This document shows, in pieces, positions 37,557-45,866 of a stretch of 64,000 bases of DNA; position 1 is the first letter of the stretch, and the number at the start of each line of letters is the position of its first letter. The stretch is from Opitutaceae bacterium (GTDB lineage: Bacteria > Verrucomicrobiota > Verrucomicrobiia > Opitutales > Opitutaceae): contig JAQTYQ010000002.1 of the NCBI GenBank assembly GCA_028688225.1, positions 62,001 through 126,000 on the forward strand. Direction: 5' to 3'. Below the pieces are notes generated by a model. It made no database searches. It saw only the letters and a list, made by a program, of their open reading frames with translations, and was not told the origin of the DNA. A program made the position numbers and the translations under genes.

Positions 37557-38421
37557 ACCGCCGCCACCGGTGCAAGTCGCGGGCGATGGCCTCGTGCACC
37601 TCGGTGAGGCGGATGCCGGCGGCAGCCAGCTTGGAGGAATCGAGCACGCAGTTGGAGCGGGGGGTTTTTGCCGCCACGCGCATGAATTCCTCCCCGGAGG
37701 CGAAGAATTTGAATTCCTTCGTGCACACGCCGCTGCGGCGGATGAGCTCGACGATTTGCCGGGTGGTGACCACGCCGGGGTTGGTGACGTTGTAGGTGCC
37801 GAAGGGCACGCGTTGCTCCCAGCAGGCGAGCGTGGCCTCGGCGAACTCGTCGAGCTGCGAGATGGAATTGGTCGCCTCGAGCAGCCGGTCGTAGCGCATG
37901 AGCTTGGACAGGTAGTTGCGGGGATGGTCGACCTCGTTGAACGGGATGCGCAGGCGCCAGAGATAGACATGGGGGTGGCCGGCCAGCACCTCCTCACCCA
38001 GGCCCTTGCTGCCGCTGTAGAAGCTGCAATGGTTGGTGCGGAACGTGAAGTTGGGCGGGTCGTCCTCGCGAAACCCCGAGCCGTCGGGCTGCGCGCCGTT
38101 GTAAATGCAGCCCGACGAGACATGCCCCCACGGGACTCCGGCCGCGGCGCAGGCCTGGGCGATGAAGCCGGGCAGGACGGCATTGCCGAACAGGCATTCC
38201 GCCTTGTGCAGCTCGCAGGCGTCGACGTTAGGCTTGCCGGTATAGCCGCTGGCATTGATCAAGAACACCGGCGGCGCGCGGCAGAGCAATTCGGTCAGGA
38301 CGGCCTGGTTGGTGTAGTCGATTTCCGCCCGCCGCAGGTTGCGGAAGGGAAGATGCCTCCGGCGCAGCAACGCCTGATAAGCCTGGCCAACGTAGCCGGA
38401 ACCTCCGAGCAGATAAATCAT
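37555..38421 (-). CDS. sugar-nucleotide 3,5-epimerase/4-reductase-like protein (UER/NRS-ER type)
   Basis: 288 residues from the ATG before IYLLGGSGYVGQAYQALL. An SDR with YSGSK as YxxxK. The segment SSGCIYNG, GSGFREDDPPNF, SFYSGSKGLGEE, RIPFNEVDHPRNYLSKLMRY, YNVTNPGVV follows the plant and giant-virus UER1/NRS-ER pattern closely, as opposed to the RfbD pattern. Those proteins convert an NDP-4-keto-6-deoxyglucose to NDP-L-rhamnose in one polypeptide. With rfbA and rfbB adjacent and no rfbC in view, this protein may finish dTDP-L-rhamnose alone. RmlD-superfamily membership is firm; bifunctionality is inferred. Confidence 0.8.
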   Translation of the reverse strand: MIYLLGGSGYVGQAYQALLRRRHLPFRNLRRAEIDYTNQAVLTELLCRAPPVFLINASGYTGKPNVDACELHKAECLFGNAVLPGFIAQACAAAGVPWGHVSSGCIYNGAQPDGSGFREDDPPNFTFRTNHCSFYSGSKGLGEEVLAGHPHVYLWRLRIPFNEVDHPRNYLSKLMRYDRLLEATNSISQLDEFAEATLACWEQRVPFGTYNVTNPGVVTTRQIVELIRRSGVCTKEFKFFASGEEFMRVAAKTPRSNCVLDSSKLAAAGIRLTEVHEAIARDLHRWRR

Positions 38422-38424
38422 GCA

Positions 38425-38453
38425 AAAGTGAAAGTGAGGGTGAAAGTGAAAGG
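38425..38453. repeat. hexamer array (GTGAAA type), single arm
   Basis: aaagtgaaagtgagggtgaa and onward, starting four bases beyond the start codon of the sugar-reductase gene on its upstream side. No inverted partner is seen within the next gap. Confidence 0.8.
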
Positions 38454-38510
38454 GGCAAGGCTGGGAAGGAACAAGCCCAATCAGTGGTGGTGCGGCGACC
38501 CTGGACCGGT

Positions 38511-39272
38511 CTATTTCCGGCGGTAGTCGCCGCGACTGAAGTACTTCTCCAGCCAGACGTACATGCAAATGAAGAAGTAGCGGCTGCCCATTTCCTTGAT
38601 TTTGAGTTTGGCCTCGCCGTGCCGCCGGTTTCGCCAGTCGATGGGCGTCACGGTCCAGGAATACCCCCGCACCATGGCCTTGAGGGGAATCTCCACCGTC
38701 AGGTTGAAATGGGGCGAAAGGAACGGCCGGCAGCCTTCGATCACGCCGCGACGGTACGCCTTGAAGGCGTTGGTGGTGTCGTTGAGCGGAATATGGAAAA
38801 GCGTTTTGATGAACAGGTTTGCCAGGCGGTTGATGAGGAGCTTGACGCGCGGATAATCGATCATGCGGGCTCCCTTGATGAAGCGGCTCCCGAAGACACA
38901 TTCCCATCCCTCGTTGAGCAGGCGCCAATATTTGACGGCGTCGGCCGGGGAATCCGAGGCGTCGGCCATCATGATGACGCAGGCGTCGCCGTGGATGTGG
39001 TTGAACCCCTGGACCACCGCGCGGCCAAACCCGTTGGGGCCGGGATTCTGCACGGGAGTCAGGGCCGGCACTTCCCGGCGGAGGGCCTGCAGCACCTGCC
39101 AGGTCGAGTCCCGGCTGCCGTCGTCCACCACGACGATTTCGTGGGGCACGCCCTCGCGCAGGAACACCTCGTGAATGTCGCGCACCGTGGCCGGCAGGGA
39201 GGCCTCTTCGTCACGGGCGGGGATGACGACCGAGAAGAGGGTGAGGGGCGGAGGATTCGGGGACGGAGACAT
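38511..39272 (-). CDS. GT2 glycosyltransferase (dolichol-phosphate-mannose-synthase-like)
   Basis: 253 residues. TLFSVVIPARDEEASLPATV, EIVVVDDGSRDSTWQVLQAL and CVIMMADASDSPADAV give the GT-A donor and metal sites. ECVFGSRFIKGARMIDYPRV and LNDTTNAFKAYRRGVIEGC are typical of DPM1-like enzymes. There are no C-terminal membrane helices. It probably transfers a sugar to polyprenyl phosphate. Confidence 0.92.
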   Translation of the reverse strand: MSPSPNPPPLTLFSVVIPARDEEASLPATVRDIHEVFLREGVPHEIVVVDDGSRDSTWQVLQALRREVPALTPVQNPGPNGFGRAVVQGFNHIHGDACVIMMADASDSPADAVKYWRLLNEGWECVFGSRFIKGARMIDYPRVKLLINRLANLFIKTLFHIPLNDTTNAFKAYRRGVIEGCRPFLSPHFNLTVEIPLKAMVRGYSWTVTPIDWRNRRHGEAKLKIKEMGSRYFFICMYVWLEKYFSRGDYRRK

Positions 39273-39323
39273 CGGCGGAAGCTGGGATCAGTCACGGATC
39301 AGGCCGGGTGAAATTCCTGCCTG

Positions 39324-39382
39324 CGTAGCCAAAGCCGTGAGGCTTTGGAAGATGAAGTCCAAACTCTTGCGAGTTTGGCTAC
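39324..39382. repeat. double-hairpin palindrome (GTAGCCAAA type)
   Basis: Ends gtagc/gctac enclose two stem-loops: ccaaagcc-gtga-ggctttgg and ccaaactc-ttgc-gagtttgg. It is a REP-like three-way-junction element in the 279-base gap before the next epimerase. Confidence 0.8.
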
Positions 39383-39412
39383 GTCGTCAGCAATTACTGT
39401 CCCGTGACTTCT

Positions 39413-39500
39413 CTGGAGCGGCGACGCCCTCCGTCGCCGATTGATGCGACCGAGATCAGCGCCCCCGACGACCGGCGCGACGAGGGCGTCGCGTCTCCAT
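39413..39500. repeat. GGAGCGGCGACGCC-type element with both ends
   Basis: tctggagcggcgacgccctc and gcgacgagggcgtcgcgtct are inverted repeats with about 45 bases between. This is the most complete copy of a family also present at 10538, 11886 and 40825. Confidence 0.8.
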
Positions 39501-39551
39501 GAAATTCCCGGATTCACATCCGTTGCGTCCATGGCGTGAATGCAACAGGCG

Positions 39552-40625
39552 TCACAGCGGCGCCGAAAGGTCGAGCCAGTCGGGATGTGCCTGGGCGTGG
39601 GTGGCGATTTCGTCGAGAACGGCCGCGACCGGCGTCTGCGGCCGCCAGTCCCACAGGCGCACGGCCTTTGCGTGGTCCAGCACGATCCAGGGAATATCAA
39701 ACGGCCGGGCCGTGCCGTCGGCCGCGACCTCGTGCGCGCCGAAGCGGCCGGCGCACCAGTCGCTGAGCTGGCGCAGCGACATGGCCGAGGCCGCGCCGCC
39801 GGAAAGGTTCGCCACGCGGTCGCCCGCGGCGATTTTGGGCGCGGCGAATTGCTTTTGCAGGAGCGGCAGCAGATCGCGCGGGTGCAGGCAGTCGCGCACC
39901 TGGTGGCCCTGGCCTGCGAAGCCGAGATACCGGAGCGGCCGGCGGCGCAGCCAGGAGTTGATCCAGTAGGCGAAGATGCCCTGGTCCGGCCGTCCGAACT
40001 GGCCCGCGCCCGCCAGCACCCCGCAGCGGTTGATGAAGACCGGCAGGGCGAACGTCTCGCCATATTCGAGCGCGAGCGCCTCGGAGGCGAGCTTGGTGGC
40101 GCCGTAGAGGGAGACCGGGGCGACGGTGGAAAACGTCTCGTCCAGGCCGGCGGTGGAGACGCCTCGGGGCAGCGCCCGGCTGGCGTCGGGTTGGAAAGCC
40201 CGGTTTTTCACGGTCACGGGCAGCGACGCCAGCGGCGCGATCGAGTAGACCCGGCTGGTGCTGAGCAGGATCAGGCCGGCGCGGCGCTGTTTGCAGTATT
40301 CGAGCAGGTTGACCGTGCCGCCGAGATTGTGCTCGACGAGCTGGCGGCTGCTGGTGCGGCCGTCGATGCCCGCCAGCACGCTCGCATGGGCGGCGGCATC
40401 GATGACCCAGTCGGCGTCGGGCAGTTCCTCCAGGTCGCTGGCCACCCGCACGTCGGCGTGAAAAAGGCGCACACCCAGCCGGCGGAGCTCCGCCCGGTTG
40501 CTCTCGCTACCCGGCCGGATGAAGTTGTCGCAACCGAGAACCTGATGGTCTTTCCCCGACCCAACCAGGGCCCGGGCGAGCGTGCTGCCGGCGAATCCGC
40601 ACACGCCGGAAATCAGGATCCTCAT
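39552..40625 (-). CDS. NAD-dependent NDP-sugar epimerase (CDP-paratose 2-epimerase-like)
   Basis: 357 residues from the ATG before RILISGVCGFAGSTLA; the open frame extends upstream into repeat DNA. NAD binding is by GVCGFAG. Catalytic residues are in LLSTSRVYS and SLYGATKLASEAL (YxxxK intact). FINRCGVLAGAGQFGRPDQG and FAYWINSW are typical of the RfbE/tyvelose-epimerase-like group, as is the CCC paired with the similar gene downstream. Substrate unknown. Confidence 0.88.
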   Translation of the reverse strand: MRILISGVCGFAGSTLARALVGSGKDHQVLGCDNFIRPGSESNRAELRRLGVRLFHADVRVASDLEELPDADWVIDAAAHASVLAGIDGRTSSRQLVEHNLGGTVNLLEYCKQRRAGLILLSTSRVYSIAPLASLPVTVKNRAFQPDASRALPRGVSTAGLDETFSTVAPVSLYGATKLASEALALEYGETFALPVFINRCGVLAGAGQFGRPDQGIFAYWINSWLRRRPLRYLGFAGQGHQVRDCLHPRDLLPLLQKQFAAPKIAAGDRVANLSGGAASAMSLRQLSDWCAGRFGAHEVAADGTARPFDIPWIVLDHAKAVRLWDWRPQTPVAAVLDEIATHAQAHPDWLDLSAPL

Positions 40626-40762
40626 GGCGGGCCAGCAAAGCAGGAGAGCCGGGACAGGGAAAGGGGGAAATGGGTTGATCAGTGACGGCCCTGAATCCTT
40701 GCGAGGGTTTGCACTTGCCGTGGGTAGAGTCGGGGGTCGCCTGCCGTGAGCGTGTCGAACGG

Positions 40763-40862
40763 CTGACCCCGGATGCCCGGCCTCACCGAGGCCGGCTGCA
40801 ACGCATCCCCAAAGCTGGTTGATGATGGAGCGGCGACGCCCCCGTCGCCGAGTCGCGTCTCC
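40763..40862. repeat. two palindromic repeat blocks
   Basis: A ccggcctcaccgaggccgg hairpin (40776-40794) relates to the block at 10299-10341. ggagcggcgacgcccccgtc with agtcgcgtctcc (40828-40862) is another copy of the GGAGCGGCGACGCC family. They fill most of the 294-base gap between two epimerase genes. Confidence 0.75.
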
Positions 40863-40919
40863 AACCCATTCCACTGGGGCAGCGGCGCCATCGCCGCTGT
40901 TTTTCGTTCGATCTCTGCC

Positions 40920-41984
40920 TTAACTGCTCTGCGGCCGTTTCTGCCACGCCTCGACGATCTGGCGGATGGTTTCCTCTAGGCTGATGCTGATGTCCCAGCG
41001 CGGATAGTGGGAGCGCATCTTGCGGAGATCGGAGTAATAACAGATGTGGTCACCGGCCCGGTTCTGCTCGACGTATGTGTGGACCTGAGCCCGGCCGGTG
41101 AACCGCTCGGTGAGTTTGAACGCCTCGAGGATGGAGCAGGAATTGGCCTTGCCGCCGCCGAGATTGTAGACCTCGCCCGCCCGCGGCGCGGCCACGAAGG
41201 CGGCCATGAAGCGCGCCACATCCAGCGCGTGGATGTTGTCGCGCACCTGCTTGCCCTTGTAGCCGAAAACGCGGTATTCGCGGCCCTCGAGGTTGCACTT
41301 CACCAGGTAGCTGAGGAAGCCGTGCAGCTCCACGCCGCTGTGGTTGGGCCCGGTGAGGCAGCCGCCGCGGAGGCAGCAGGTGGGCAGGTTGAAATAGCGG
41401 CCGTACTCCTGGACCATGACGTCCGCGGCGACCTTCGAAGCACCGAATAGCGAGTGCTTCGACTGATCGATGGTGAAGGTTTCCGGGATGCCGTGCGCGT
41501 AGGCCGGGTCTGCGTAGTCCCAGCGCGTCGCGAGTTCCTGCAGGCGGATCGTATTGGGGGCGTCGCCGTAGACCTTGTTGGTCGACATGTGCACGAAGGG
41601 CGATTCGGGGCACGCCTGGCGGGCGGCTTCGAGGAGGTTGAGCGTTCCGCCGGCGTTGGTGTCGAAGTCGTCGAAGGGAATGGCCGCGGCGCGGTCGTGG
41701 CTCGGCTGGGCGGCCGTGTGCACGATGGCCGCAGGCTTGAGCTGCCGGACCAGCGCGAGCACGCCGGCCCGGTCCCGGATGTCGAGCTCGTGATGGACAA
41801 ATCCCTTCAATTCCTGCTGCAGTCGGCGCTGGTTCCAGCGCGTGTCGCCCGGCGGACCGAAGAAGACCGCCCGCTGGTTGTTGTCGACTCCATGGACGGT
41901 GTATCCCAATTGCGCGAAATGCCCGCAGACTTCGGAGCCGATCAGGCCGGACGAGCCCGTGACAAGGAGGGTTTTTGACGACAT
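40920..41984 (-). CDS. NAD-dependent epimerase, CDP-tyvelose-epimerase-like, Tyr-to-Phe at YxxxK
   Basis: 354 residues from the ATG before [38 protein letters not shown], followed by [20 protein letters not shown], is the RfbE-like arrangement, but the catalytic motif reads F-G-A-S-K: the usual Tyr is Phe. [17 protein letters not shown] and [13 protein letters not shown] match the group. It is next to a second epimerase and a glycosyltransferase. Substitution of the catalytic Tyr suggests an altered chemistry or an inactive partner. Confidence 0.88.
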   Translation of the reverse strand: MSSKTLLVTGSSGLIGSEVCGHFAQLGYTVHGVDNNQRAVFFGPPGDTRWNQRRLQQELKGFVHHELDIRDRAGVLALVRQLKPAAIVHTAAQPSHDRAAAIPFDDFDTNAGGTLNLLEAARQACPESPFVHMSTNKVYGDAPNTIRLQELATRWDYADPAYAHGIPETFTIDQSKHSLFGASKVAADVMVQEYGRYFNLPTCCLRGGCLTGPNHSGVELHGFLSYLVKCNLEGREYRVFGYKGKQVRDNIHALDVARFMAAFVAAPRAGEVYNLGGGKANSCSILEAFKLTERFTGRAQVHTYVEQNRAGDHICYYSDLRKMRSHYPRWDISISLEETIRQIVEAWQKRPQSS

Positions 41985-42023
41985 GGCCAGAAAGAGGGGA
42001 GCAGTTCCGGGAGAGGGAGGCAA

Positions 42024-42767
42024 TCACAACGGCCCGAACCGGGCCCGGGCCCACGCGACCAGCCAGGTCAGCGGATCACGAAATATGCGGATTTTTTTCC
42101 CCTCCTTGAAGGAGCGCGAATGGTAGGTGACCGGGATTTCGATCGGCCGGTGGCCCCGGCGCACGAGCTTGATGAGGAGCTCCCAGTCGAAATCAAACCG
42201 GTTGCAGGTGAACGTCAGCCCATCGAGGCACTCCCGCCGGAAGACCTTGTACATCGTGAAGGGATCGTTCAGCCAGATGCCCAAGGATACATTGATGAGC
42301 AGGGTGAAGCTCCAGTGCGCGGCGTTGAGGATAAACGCTTCCACCGGCTGGTCAGAGAAATGCCGGATGGCCCAGCCGCCCCGGCCGTGGCGCGAGCCCA
42401 GCACGAAGGCCTGCCGTCCATCCACCAGCGGCTGCAGCAACGTTTCGTAGTCGGCGAGATCGTATTCGAGATCGGCGTCCTGAATCAGGAAAATGTCCCC
42501 CGATGCCTGGGCGAACCCGGCCCGCACCGCATGCCCCTTGCCGCGTGGCTGGTCCTCCAGGATCAGTTTGACCCGCGGATGATCGCGGTAGCCGAGCACG
42601 ACCTCGCGGGTGCCATCCGTGGAATTGCTTTCGACGATCACCACCTCGATCGACATCCCGGGGATTTCCTTGGCCAGCAGCGCCTCGAGCGCCTTTTGCG
42701 CGGTGGCGTGCTCGTTGAAAACCGGCACGATGACGGACAGGGAGCAGGAGGCGGGGGATGGTTGCAT
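42024..42767 (-). CDS. GT2 glycosyltransferase (DPM1-like)
   Basis: 247 residues from the ATG before QPSPASCSLSVIVPVFNEHA. GT-A motifs: EVVIVESNSTDGTREVVLGY, RGKGHAVRAGFAQASGDIFL and IQDADLEYDLADYETLLQPL. The C-terminal part, GHRPIEIPVTYHSRSFKEGK, is typical of polyprenyl-phosphate glycosyltransferases of the UgtP/DPM type. No membrane helix is certain. It is 40 bases after the epimerase start side, so all belong to one minus-strand operon. Confidence 0.9.
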   Translation of the reverse strand: MQPSPASCSLSVIVPVFNEHATAQKALEALLAKEIPGMSIEVVIVESNSTDGTREVVLGYRDHPRVKLILEDQPRGKGHAVRAGFAQASGDIFLIQDADLEYDLADYETLLQPLVDGRQAFVLGSRHGRGGWAIRHFSDQPVEAFILNAAHWSFTLLINVSLGIWLNDPFTMYKVFRRECLDGLTFTCNRFDFDWELLIKLVRRGHRPIEIPVTYHSRSFKEGKKIRIFRDPLTWLVAWARARFGPL

Positions 42768-42778
42768 CGGCAGACGTG

Positions 42779-45700
42779 CTATGCCCCGGGCTCCGCCGCG
42801 AGACCACTCCTTTTCCCGATTGGCCCATACCAAACCACGCCCGCCAACAGCAGTGCCAGTCCGGCGCCGGACAGGATCAGGGCCAGCGTCCAATGCTCGG
42901 GACGATAGGTGAACGTCACGCGGTAGGTGCCGGCGGCCGCCACCGCGACGCCCTTGAAAGCATGGTTGACCCGGAAATAGTCCGCGGGTTGGCCGTTGAG
43001 GGTCACCCGAAAACTCCGGGGCAGCCATGCTTCCTGCAAGACGATCACGCCGGCTTTCGGCGCGGTCACCCGGAACGATGTCGAGTTGGCGGTGAGCCGG
43101 TAATCATCGGCCGGCACGACTAGGCGCATGGCGGATCCGGTAGTTGCCGGTGGCGCCTGCTGGTCGCCTGTCTGCACGGCGGCGAACGGATGCCCGGCGC
43201 TGGCCCGGATGAGGGCAGCGAGCTGCGGGGGCGTGTCGTAGGCCAGCACCTGGTCGGCGAAAAAGGCGCGCGGCCACGGCGTCCCGCTGCGCCAGACGTC
43301 AAGATCGGACGTCGCCACCGGCTGGAGGAGGGGCCGTAGACGGTCGTCATCGCCTGGAAGGGTGAAGTAGTATTTGACGTTGAGAAAATCGCAGACCGGC
43401 CTGAGCGCAGGGAGGGTTTCAGTGCGGACGACCAGCCGCCAATCCGATACCCGCTCAAAACCACCCGCTTCGGCCAGTTCGCGGTACCAGGGGTTCATCA
43501 ACGCATCAGGGCCTGAAATGCCTTCGAGGTGGTAGACGTCATTCCACCCAGGAAGGAGATTGCCTTGGAGGCCGACGACCCGGAAAGGTTCTGCCGCCAG
43601 CGCCGCCTTGATGGATTCCACTGCTGGTGAAGGCGCCTGCAAGTCGGCTCGAACACCGGGCGTCGTGAAGTAGTCCTCGCTGAGCGTGGCGGAGTAGTGC
43701 AGCCCCTGGCGGGTCAGCAGCACGCCTGCCGCGAGCAGCGCGGCGAAGACCGCCAGCGTCGGCCAACGCTGCCGCCGCAGGCACCAGGCGGCGACGAGCG
43801 TCAGCGCGACCAGCGCCGCCAGCAGGAGCGCCAGGTAGGTGAAAAAGAAGGGATGCACCGGCACGATCAGCCGCCATTGCCGGAACCCGGGATGACCGGA
43901 CCAGTATTCCGCCATGTCTTGAAAGTAAGCCAGCAGCAGACCCGCGAGCAGCAGCAGGGTGACCAGCGCCGGCCGCCACCAGCCCTTTTTCCCCAAGGCT
44001 TTCTCTGCCGCTTGGAAGCCGTATCCCGCCAGCACGGCAAGAAAAACCATGGCAACGCAGGAGAACGTGTTGGCCAGATGGACGACCCGGGGTAGGACAG
44101 GCATCCGGAGAATCAAACCTGTCGGCACCCAAGCGAAGGCGAGGCCGATGGCGCCCAAGGCGCCGGCCGCCATGACCAGCGCGAGCGAGTTCCTCCAGAG
44201 ACGGTGGAGACTGGTACAGAACCACAGGACCCCCAGCAGCAGGAAAAAATTGAGGGAAGGAGCGATCACGTTGTGTCCGATCGAGAGCTCGCGATAAAAC
44301 ACGTCGTCGAACAGGCCGATCACCCGGTGGCGGGGAAGCTGCCAGATCTGGGCCCGGTCGGAAGTCGTGTAGGCATGACGCAGGGAGTCCAGGAAGGTCA
44401 GCCAGACAGGAGCGCTCAGGAGCAGCAGAATCAATCCGCCCGCGGCGACGAGGCCGAGTTTGCACCATTTCCAACGGAGGGCGTCGGCGGAAAGCAGCAA
44501 CGCCAGACCGCCGGCCAGGTTGAGGGACAGCAGCAGCATGTAGGCCTCCTTGACGGTCCCGCTGGTGAGCAGGGAGCCGTTGGCCAGGATCAGTCCGAGA
44601 CACCAGGCGGCGGCCTCGCGCCGGGTGGACGCCTGGACTAGGCGGACCCAACACAACAGCACCCAGGGCGACACCCCGACGCTAAAGACCGCGGGATGGT
44701 TCAACCGGAAGCTAAAAAAGCCGACGAAGGCCGCTGAGAATGTCACGAGTGCCGCGGCGGGCAGCCGGCGGGTTGCAGCCCAGACGGTGAAGCCCAGTCC
44801 GGCGGCAAAGAGCGCTTTGGCGAGGATGAATCTGAGGTCGAAGGTCCAGGCGATCCCGTCCGCCAGTAGTTCGGGAAGATGAAGGGGATCGCCGAGCATC
44901 GACTGCCCCTGGCCCAGCAGCGGCACACCGCAGGAATTGTAACGGTTCCAGAGCGGCAGTTCACCCTCATGAAACAACGCATGGTTTTCGAGGACGGTAT
45001 AGGGGAGATGCTGCCACATCATGGCGCCGATGTCGGACCCTCGTACGTTCTCTTGGCGCGCGTCGACAAGGCCCGGGAGGGTGGGCACCGCTTGGTAGAG
45101 CAGGACAACGCCGTTGTTTGGCGAGACGAAACTCCGGCCGCAGAACACGACGGGATAGGAGGCGGCCACCGCCGCCACCGCCGCCACAGCCGCCAGAAAA
45201 GTGTGCGGATGTCCTGCCGCCCGGTCTCGAAGCCCGATGAGGCACAAGGGATGTCGGCGCAGGAAGAATCCACCCAACCCGATCAGCCCGGCGGTCAGGG
45301 CAAAAATCAGCGCAAAGCGCCCGGCGATCCGCATCTGGCCGGGGCCGTCCTGCAGCAACAGCGGCCGGGGCAGGGCGACGGCATAGTAGGGGTCATTGAG
45401 ACCGGGTGCCGCCACCATCCGCACGACACCCCCGCTGATCGTGTGCTCGGTGATCTGATGGAGCGGCGTGAAATCCTCCGGCGCGAAGGATCGCACCACC
45501 GTGCCGCCCGGGCCCACGATGCGCATGCCGGGAAACGTGACGGTGCCGCTGTCGTCGATCGGATCAAAACGCAATGCCTGATAAACGCCTTCGGGCAGGG
45601 GAAAGCGGCAGACCACGGGGATGTTGCCGCCCGGGACCCCGAGCGAGGATGTGTCCGCCTCGTTGAACCCGCGACCCAGGTCGAAATATACCTTGCTCGT

Positions 45701-45832
45701 GGCGCGCACCGACGACGCCAGCGTTACTTCCACGGCAAAGGTGGCCGGCTGCCACTCCGACCAGAGCCAGGTCAGCAACGACGCCAGGATCGCCGCGATG
45801 AGAAGGGTCGATGCCCGGGGGCGGGAAAACAT
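42779..45832 (-). CDS. large polytopic membrane protein, YfhO-like
   Basis: 1017 residues from the ATG before FSRPRASTLLIAAILASLLT. An N-terminal membrane helix is followed by a beta-rich extracytoplasmic region (to about 210) and then some twelve helices. SFVSPNNGVVLLYQAVPTLP, DIGAMMWQHLPYTVLENHAL and PLWNRYNSCGVPLLGQGQSM resemble the first loop of YfhO/GT-C type proteins. The final 300 residues form a soluble domain ending with one helix and VWYGPIGKRSGLAAEPGA. A role in transferring or displaying sugars in the envelope is inferred from family and context. Confidence 0.82.
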   Translation of the reverse strand: MFSRPRASTLLIAAILASLLTWLWSEWQPATFAVEVTLASSVRATSKVYFDLGRGFNEADTSSLGVPGGNIPVVCRFPLPEGVYQALRFDPIDDSGTVTFPGMRIVGPGGTVVRSFAPEDFTPLHQITEHTISGGVVRMVAAPGLNDPYYAVALPRPLLLQDGPGQMRIAGRFALIFALTAGLIGLGGFFLRRHPLCLIGLRDRAAGHPHTFLAAVAAVAAVAASYPVVFCGRSFVSPNNGVVLLYQAVPTLPGLVDARQENVRGSDIGAMMWQHLPYTVLENHALFHEGELPLWNRYNSCGVPLLGQGQSMLGDPLHLPELLADGIAWTFDLRFILAKALFAAGLGFTVWAATRRLPAAALVTFSAAFVGFFSFRLNHPAVFSVGVSPWVLLCWVRLVQASTRREAAAWCLGLILANGSLLTSGTVKEAYMLLLSLNLAGGLALLLSADALRWKWCKLGLVAAGGLILLLLSAPVWLTFLDSLRHAYTTSDRAQIWQLPRHRVIGLFDDVFYRELSIGHNVIAPSLNFFLLLGVLWFCTSLHRLWRNSLALVMAAGALGAIGLAFAWVPTGLILRMPVLPRVVHLANTFSCVAMVFLAVLAGYGFQAAEKALGKKGWWRPALVTLLLLAGLLLAYFQDMAEYWSGHPGFRQWRLIVPVHPFFFTYLALLLAALVALTLVAAWCLRRQRWPTLAVFAALLAAGVLLTRQGLHYSATLSEDYFTTPGVRADLQAPSPAVESIKAALAAEPFRVVGLQGNLLPGWNDVYHLEGISGPDALMNPWYRELAEAGGFERVSDWRLVVRTETLPALRPVCDFLNVKYYFTLPGDDDRLRPLLQPVATSDLDVWRSGTPWPRAFFADQVLAYDTPPQLAALIRASAGHPFAAVQTGDQQAPPATTGSAMRLVVPADDYRLTANSTSFRVTAPKAGVIVLQEAWLPRSFRVTLNGQPADYFRVNHAFKGVAVAAAGTYRVTFTYRPEHWTLALILSGAGLALLLAGVVWYGPIGKRSGLAAEPGA

Positions 45833-45866
45833 GGCAGGGAAAGGCGACGGCGGATGATCGGGATGG

